From assembly GCA_051876105.1 (NCBI GenBank), contig JBJEHN010000091.1, positions 1 to 22,446 on the forward strand: a stretch of DNA of 22,446 nt. The letters run 5' to 3'. The notes under the pieces are model-generated. The model saw only the letters and a program-made list of their open reading frames with translations. It was not told the origin of the DNA and made no database searches. The position numbers and the translations under genes are program-made. The stretch's first letter is position 1. Each line of letters opens with the position of its first letter. The stretch is from W2P13-069 sp051876105. Its GTDB lineage: Bacteria; Actinomycetota; Coriobacteriia; Coriobacteriales; QAMH01. Positions 20,755 through 22,446 of the stretch are shown in pieces.

Positions 20755-21408
20755 ATGGAGTTCGTCCACTTCATCATCGCTCTGCTGCAAGACCCCCGCA
20801 CCTTCATCGCCCAGTGGATCGTCCAGCTGGGGCCCGTGTGGGTGTACTCCCCGCTCTTCCTCATCGTCTTCATCGAGACGGGCCTGGTGGTGACGCCCTT
20901 CCTGCCGGGCGACTCCCTGCTCTTCTGCATGGGCATCTTCTGCGCAGACGGGGGCGGGCTCAACCTGGGCGTGGCTATCACGCTCATGTGCATCGCCGCC
21001 ATCCTGGGCAACACCTCGAACTACTGGATCGGCCGCAAGGCCGGCGAGGCCATCATCCGCAGCGGCAAGGTCAAGGCCCTCACGCCGGAGCGCCTGGAGA
21101 AGACCCAGGCCATGCTGGACAAGTACGGCAACTTCGCCGTCTTCCTCACGCGCTTCTTCCCCATCATCCGCACCTTCGCACCGTTCCTCGCAGGCATGGG
21201 CGGCATGCACTTCGCGCGCTTCACGCTCTTCAACGTGCTCGGCGGCGTGTGCTGGGTCTGCCTGTTCACCCTGCTGGGCTACTTCTTCGGCAACGTGCCG
21301 TTCGTGGTGGAGCACTTCGAGCTGGTCATCGTGGGCATCGTGGTCATCAGCCTGCTGCCTACCCTCATCGGCGTAGCCAAGGCCGCCCTCTCCAAGCGCA
21401 AGGCCTAG
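20755..21408 (+). CDS. DedA family membrane protein (217 aa)
   Basis: DedA proteins are integral membrane proteins; some members flip undecaprenyl phosphate or related lipids back across the membrane. The N-terminal half has FIETGLVVTPFLPGDSLLF, matching the family's E-G-x-P-x-P-G-E/D core. The second conserved stretch is AVFLTRFFPIIRTFAPFLAG, containing the 'R..P..R...p..aG' motif. Hydrophobic segments are at about residues 35-70 (with re-entrant), 75-95, 140-165 and 185-205. Length is the usual 200-220. The ATG has GAGAGGA upstream. It is divergent from dnaX and convergent with the SRP RNA; the 37-nt palindrome between them probably ends its transcript. I cannot assign a lipid substrate. 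Confidence 0.93.
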   Translation: MEFVHFIIALLQDPRTFIAQWIVQLGPVWVYSPLFLIVFIETGLVVTPFLPGDSLLFCMGIFCADGGGLNLGVAITLMCIAAILGNTSNYWIGRKAGEAIIRSGKVKALTPERLEKTQAMLDKYGNFAVFLTRFFPIIRTFAPFLAGMGGMHFARFTLFNVLGGVCWVCLFTLLGYFFGNVPFVVEHFELVIVGIVVISLLPTLIGVAKAALSKRKA

Positions 21409-21413
21409 AGCAG

Positions 21414-21450
21414 AAATGGGACAGTGGGGACTGTCCCCACTGTCCCATTT
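21414..21450. repeat. 37-nt palindrome, copy 2 (reverse complement of copy 1)
   Basis: Arms AAATGGGACAGTGGGGAC and complement flank a single central T. It lies five bases past the dedA stop and just beyond the SRP RNA T run, so it could be a bidirectional terminator for these convergent genes. The match to 9376-9412 is exact on the opposite strand. Confidence 0.85.
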
Positions 21451-21460
21451 AACGCAAAAA

Positions 21461-21569
21461 GAGTGCGCCGTATGGGAGTGGGCACCCACCAGAGGCCCCT
21501 TATGGCTGCTACGTCCCCGTCCTGACCAGGTTCGAGGTGTGATGCCGCCCAGTCCCATACGGCGCACTC
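21461..21569 (-). ncRNA. ffs: Signal recognition particle RNA, small bacterial type (4.5S-like)
   Basis: The 109-nt RNA is closed by a perfect 17-bp terminal helix (GAGTGCGCCGTATGGGA at one end, its complement at the other). The apical domain has the conserved Ffh-binding features: CAGG opposite AGCAG, with stem ACG/CGU capped by the GNRA-type loop GGGA (loop at plus positions 21517-21514). It is followed on the minus strand by TTTTTG, a transcription end. It lacks an Alu-type extension, as expected of the short class. Confidence 0.92.
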
Positions 21570-21602
21570 GCATGCACCGCGTTGCGCTTGCGCGCTGCCG
21601 GC

Positions 21603-21992
21603 CTACTCCCCACCCACTGTGGGCTCGGCCTGCGTGTCTGCAGACACTTTATCGAAAACCGTCGTCTTTGTCTCTCCGTTGCCGGCGTCCTCGGCGAGCG
21701 TGAGGGTCTGCTTGTCCTCGCTGAACTCGTAAGTGCTCGAGCCGCTCATGCCGTCGACGCTGTAGCTGATGACCTTCTCCTTGGTGTCGAGCGAGTAGTC
21801 GTAGGTGATGCCGGTGGCGAGCTTCCACTGCTCGCCCGTGAACACGACCGTCACCGTCGGGTCGGAGCCCTCGACGCTCCAAACACCCTCGAGGTCCTTG
21901 GCGTCCGTGCTGCCGGAGCAGCCGGCAGCGCCCAGCAGGCAGACGCTCAGAGCCAGTGCAGATGCGCTTGCCGCGATAGCCTTGAGTTTCAT
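21603..21992 (-). CDS. Small lipoprotein of unknown function (129 aa)
   Basis: This is a predicted exported lipoprotein. MKLKAIAASASALALSVCLL is a signal peptide with lipobox GAAGC (Cys25). The mature part is short, beta-rich and acidic: DLEGVWSVEGSDPTVTVVF, then GEQWKLATGITYDYSLDTKE. A 'G.W......t..f.......y.yd....' pattern follows, with a repeated TYEFSEDKQTLTL strand and a Gly/Glu-rich tail. It resembles small lipocalin-like or DUF-type 'Lipoprotein; GxW' domains seen in many Gram-positive bacteria, but I cannot name the family. AAGGAGG lies six bases before the ATG. A candidate -10 (TAGAATCC, about 22033-22040) overlaps the end of the next gene upstream. The SRP RNA follows 33 nt downstream on the same strand. 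Confidence 0.85.
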   Translation of the reverse strand: MKLKAIAASASALALSVCLLGAAGCSGSTDAKDLEGVWSVEGSDPTVTVVFTGEQWKLATGITYDYSLDTKEKVISYSVDGMSGSSTYEFSEDKQTLTLAEDAGNGETKTTVFDKVSADTQAEPTVGGE

Positions 21993-22034
21993 GTGCGCCT
22001 CCTTCGTGCTCGCAGGGCCCTGTGCCCAGCTTGG

Positions 22035-22040
22035 ATTCTA
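22035..22040 (-). promoter_or_regulatory. Candidate -10 of the 21603-21992 lipoprotein gene
   Basis: TAGAAT on the minus strand, followed by CC, overlaps the stop codon of the small membrane protein gene. No -35 is recognisable in the Asp-codon run upstream. Confidence 0.3.
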
Positions 22041-22271
22041 GTCGTCGTCCTCGTCGTCGTCGTCAAAGTTCAAGAAGCCGTCAGACTCGCCCGGGCGCTT
22101 CTTGCGGTCTGGGAAGAGGATGCGGGTCTTGCGCTCGGCGACGACCGCCACGATGAAGAAGATGAGCAGGCCCACGCCCAGGACGATCATCACGCCGCCT
22201 GTGAGGCCGAACTTGTCGAAGAGCCCGTTGAGGATGGTGCCCTCCTGCAAGCTGTTGAGGAAATCCCACAT
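22038..22271 (-). CDS. Small single-pass membrane protein with acidic tail (77 aa)
   Basis: I do not recognise a named family. The start ATG 22271 (MWDFLNSLQEGTILNGLF) has AAAGGA six bases upstream, whereas the longer open frame has none. After a short amphipathic N-terminus there is one membrane helix (about 28-49: MIVLGVGLLIFFIVAVVAERK), then a basic cytoplasmic-side patch KTRILFPDRKKRPGE. The last twelve residues are nearly all Asp/Glu. The positive residues after the helix suggest N-outside, C-inside topology. It precedes the small lipoprotein gene on the same strand by 46 nt and could share its transcript. Confidence 0.75.
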   Translation of the reverse strand: MWDFLNSLQEGTILNGLFDKFGLTGGVMIVLGVGLLIFFIVAVVAERKTRILFPDRKKRPGESDGFLNFDDDDEDDD

Positions 22272-22384
22272 GTGTGTTCCTTTGCATGGTGCAGGGCGCG
22301 GAAAAACTGCCCGGTCTGGTACGCCTATATCTCGTGAATGGTACCGCAAACCGAGCCTGCCCAGGCCAGGCATCCTGCGAGCGC

Positions 22385-22390
22385 TATACT
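22385..22390 (+). promoter_or_regulatory. Possible plus-strand -10 near the right edge
   Basis: TATACT preceded by GCGC, no recognisable -35, and nothing coding follows before the window ends. A hairpin-forming CCCGC/GCGGG lies at the very edge. The interval 22272-22446 shows no other feature. Confidence 0.2.
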
Positions 22391-22446
22391 TCCTGACTTC
22401 CGACTTACAAATGCAAAAATGGTGCTAAGGGCCCGCCTTGCGCGGG

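Noticed and set aside
22400..22446. Possible tRNA 3' end (CACCA followed by T run on the minus strand) at the right edge
   Set aside because: No T-arm sequence precedes the CCA in the available bases, so the match is only five letters long.
1..22446. CRISPR arrays, insertion sequences or prophage genes
   Set aside because: No repeated spacer-like units, transposase or integrase motifs were found; the only dispersed repeats are the GGGACAG palindromes.

Overview
The window is high-GC, densely coded bacterial DNA. Gene content and order (hpf, eno next to a DivIC/FtsL-type gene, ftsEX, a gltA/icd cluster, dnaX-ybaB-recR, a short SRP RNA) fit an actinobacterium, most likely of the class Coriobacteriia (Olsenella/Collinsella/Atopobium relatives). 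That placement is inferred from composition and protein character, without a database search. Nearly all genes lie on the minus strand. The exceptions are a partial gene and a gene remnant at the left edge, a TIR-domain gene (7645-8745) and a DedA gene (20755-21408).

Layout: 1-537 is the tail of an unidentified gene and a fibronectin-III remnant, with a long inverted repeat between them. 586-4173 (minus) holds serC, hpf, an amino-acid-binding lipoprotein and an ACT-domain protein. A large structured RNA candidate (about 3557-3812) sits directly upstream of the lipoprotein gene. 4279-8745 is the most unusual segment: a kinase-like protein with a C-terminal RyR domain and an FHA-domain protein form one minus-strand operon, and a membrane-anchored TIR protein with a MucBP-like outer domain is divergent from them. 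8816-11660 holds a small conserved-looking protein, tRNA-Leu(UAA), a DivIC/FtsL-like protein and enolase. 11784-13731 is ftsEX, with an unusually long N-terminal extension on FtsE. 13877-17112 is citrate synthase, a HEAT-like protein and NAD-type isocitrate dehydrogenase, the route from oxaloacetate and acetyl-CoA to 2-oxoglutarate. 17290-20538 is dnaX-ybaB-recR. The right end has DedA, SRP RNA, a small lipoprotein and a small membrane protein.

How the genes may work together: housekeeping metabolism (serine and 2-oxoglutarate synthesis, enolase), division (ftsEX, DivIC-like), DNA replication and repair (dnaX, recR) and ribosome hibernation (hpf) surround one accessory signalling island at 4279-8745. 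The island pairs a putative Ser/Thr kinase, a phosphothreonine-reader FHA domain, a possible nucleotide-sensing RyR domain and a TIR domain that keeps the likely catalytic glutamate. I propose a kinase-FHA-RyR-TIR signalling or defence system. This is inference from domains and proximity, not from any known homologous system.

Regulatory signals recur. Four promoters have an extended -10 of the form TGnTACAnT, and four have TAGAAT (three of these TAGAATCC). Two copies of a 37-nt palindrome follow RNA genes.
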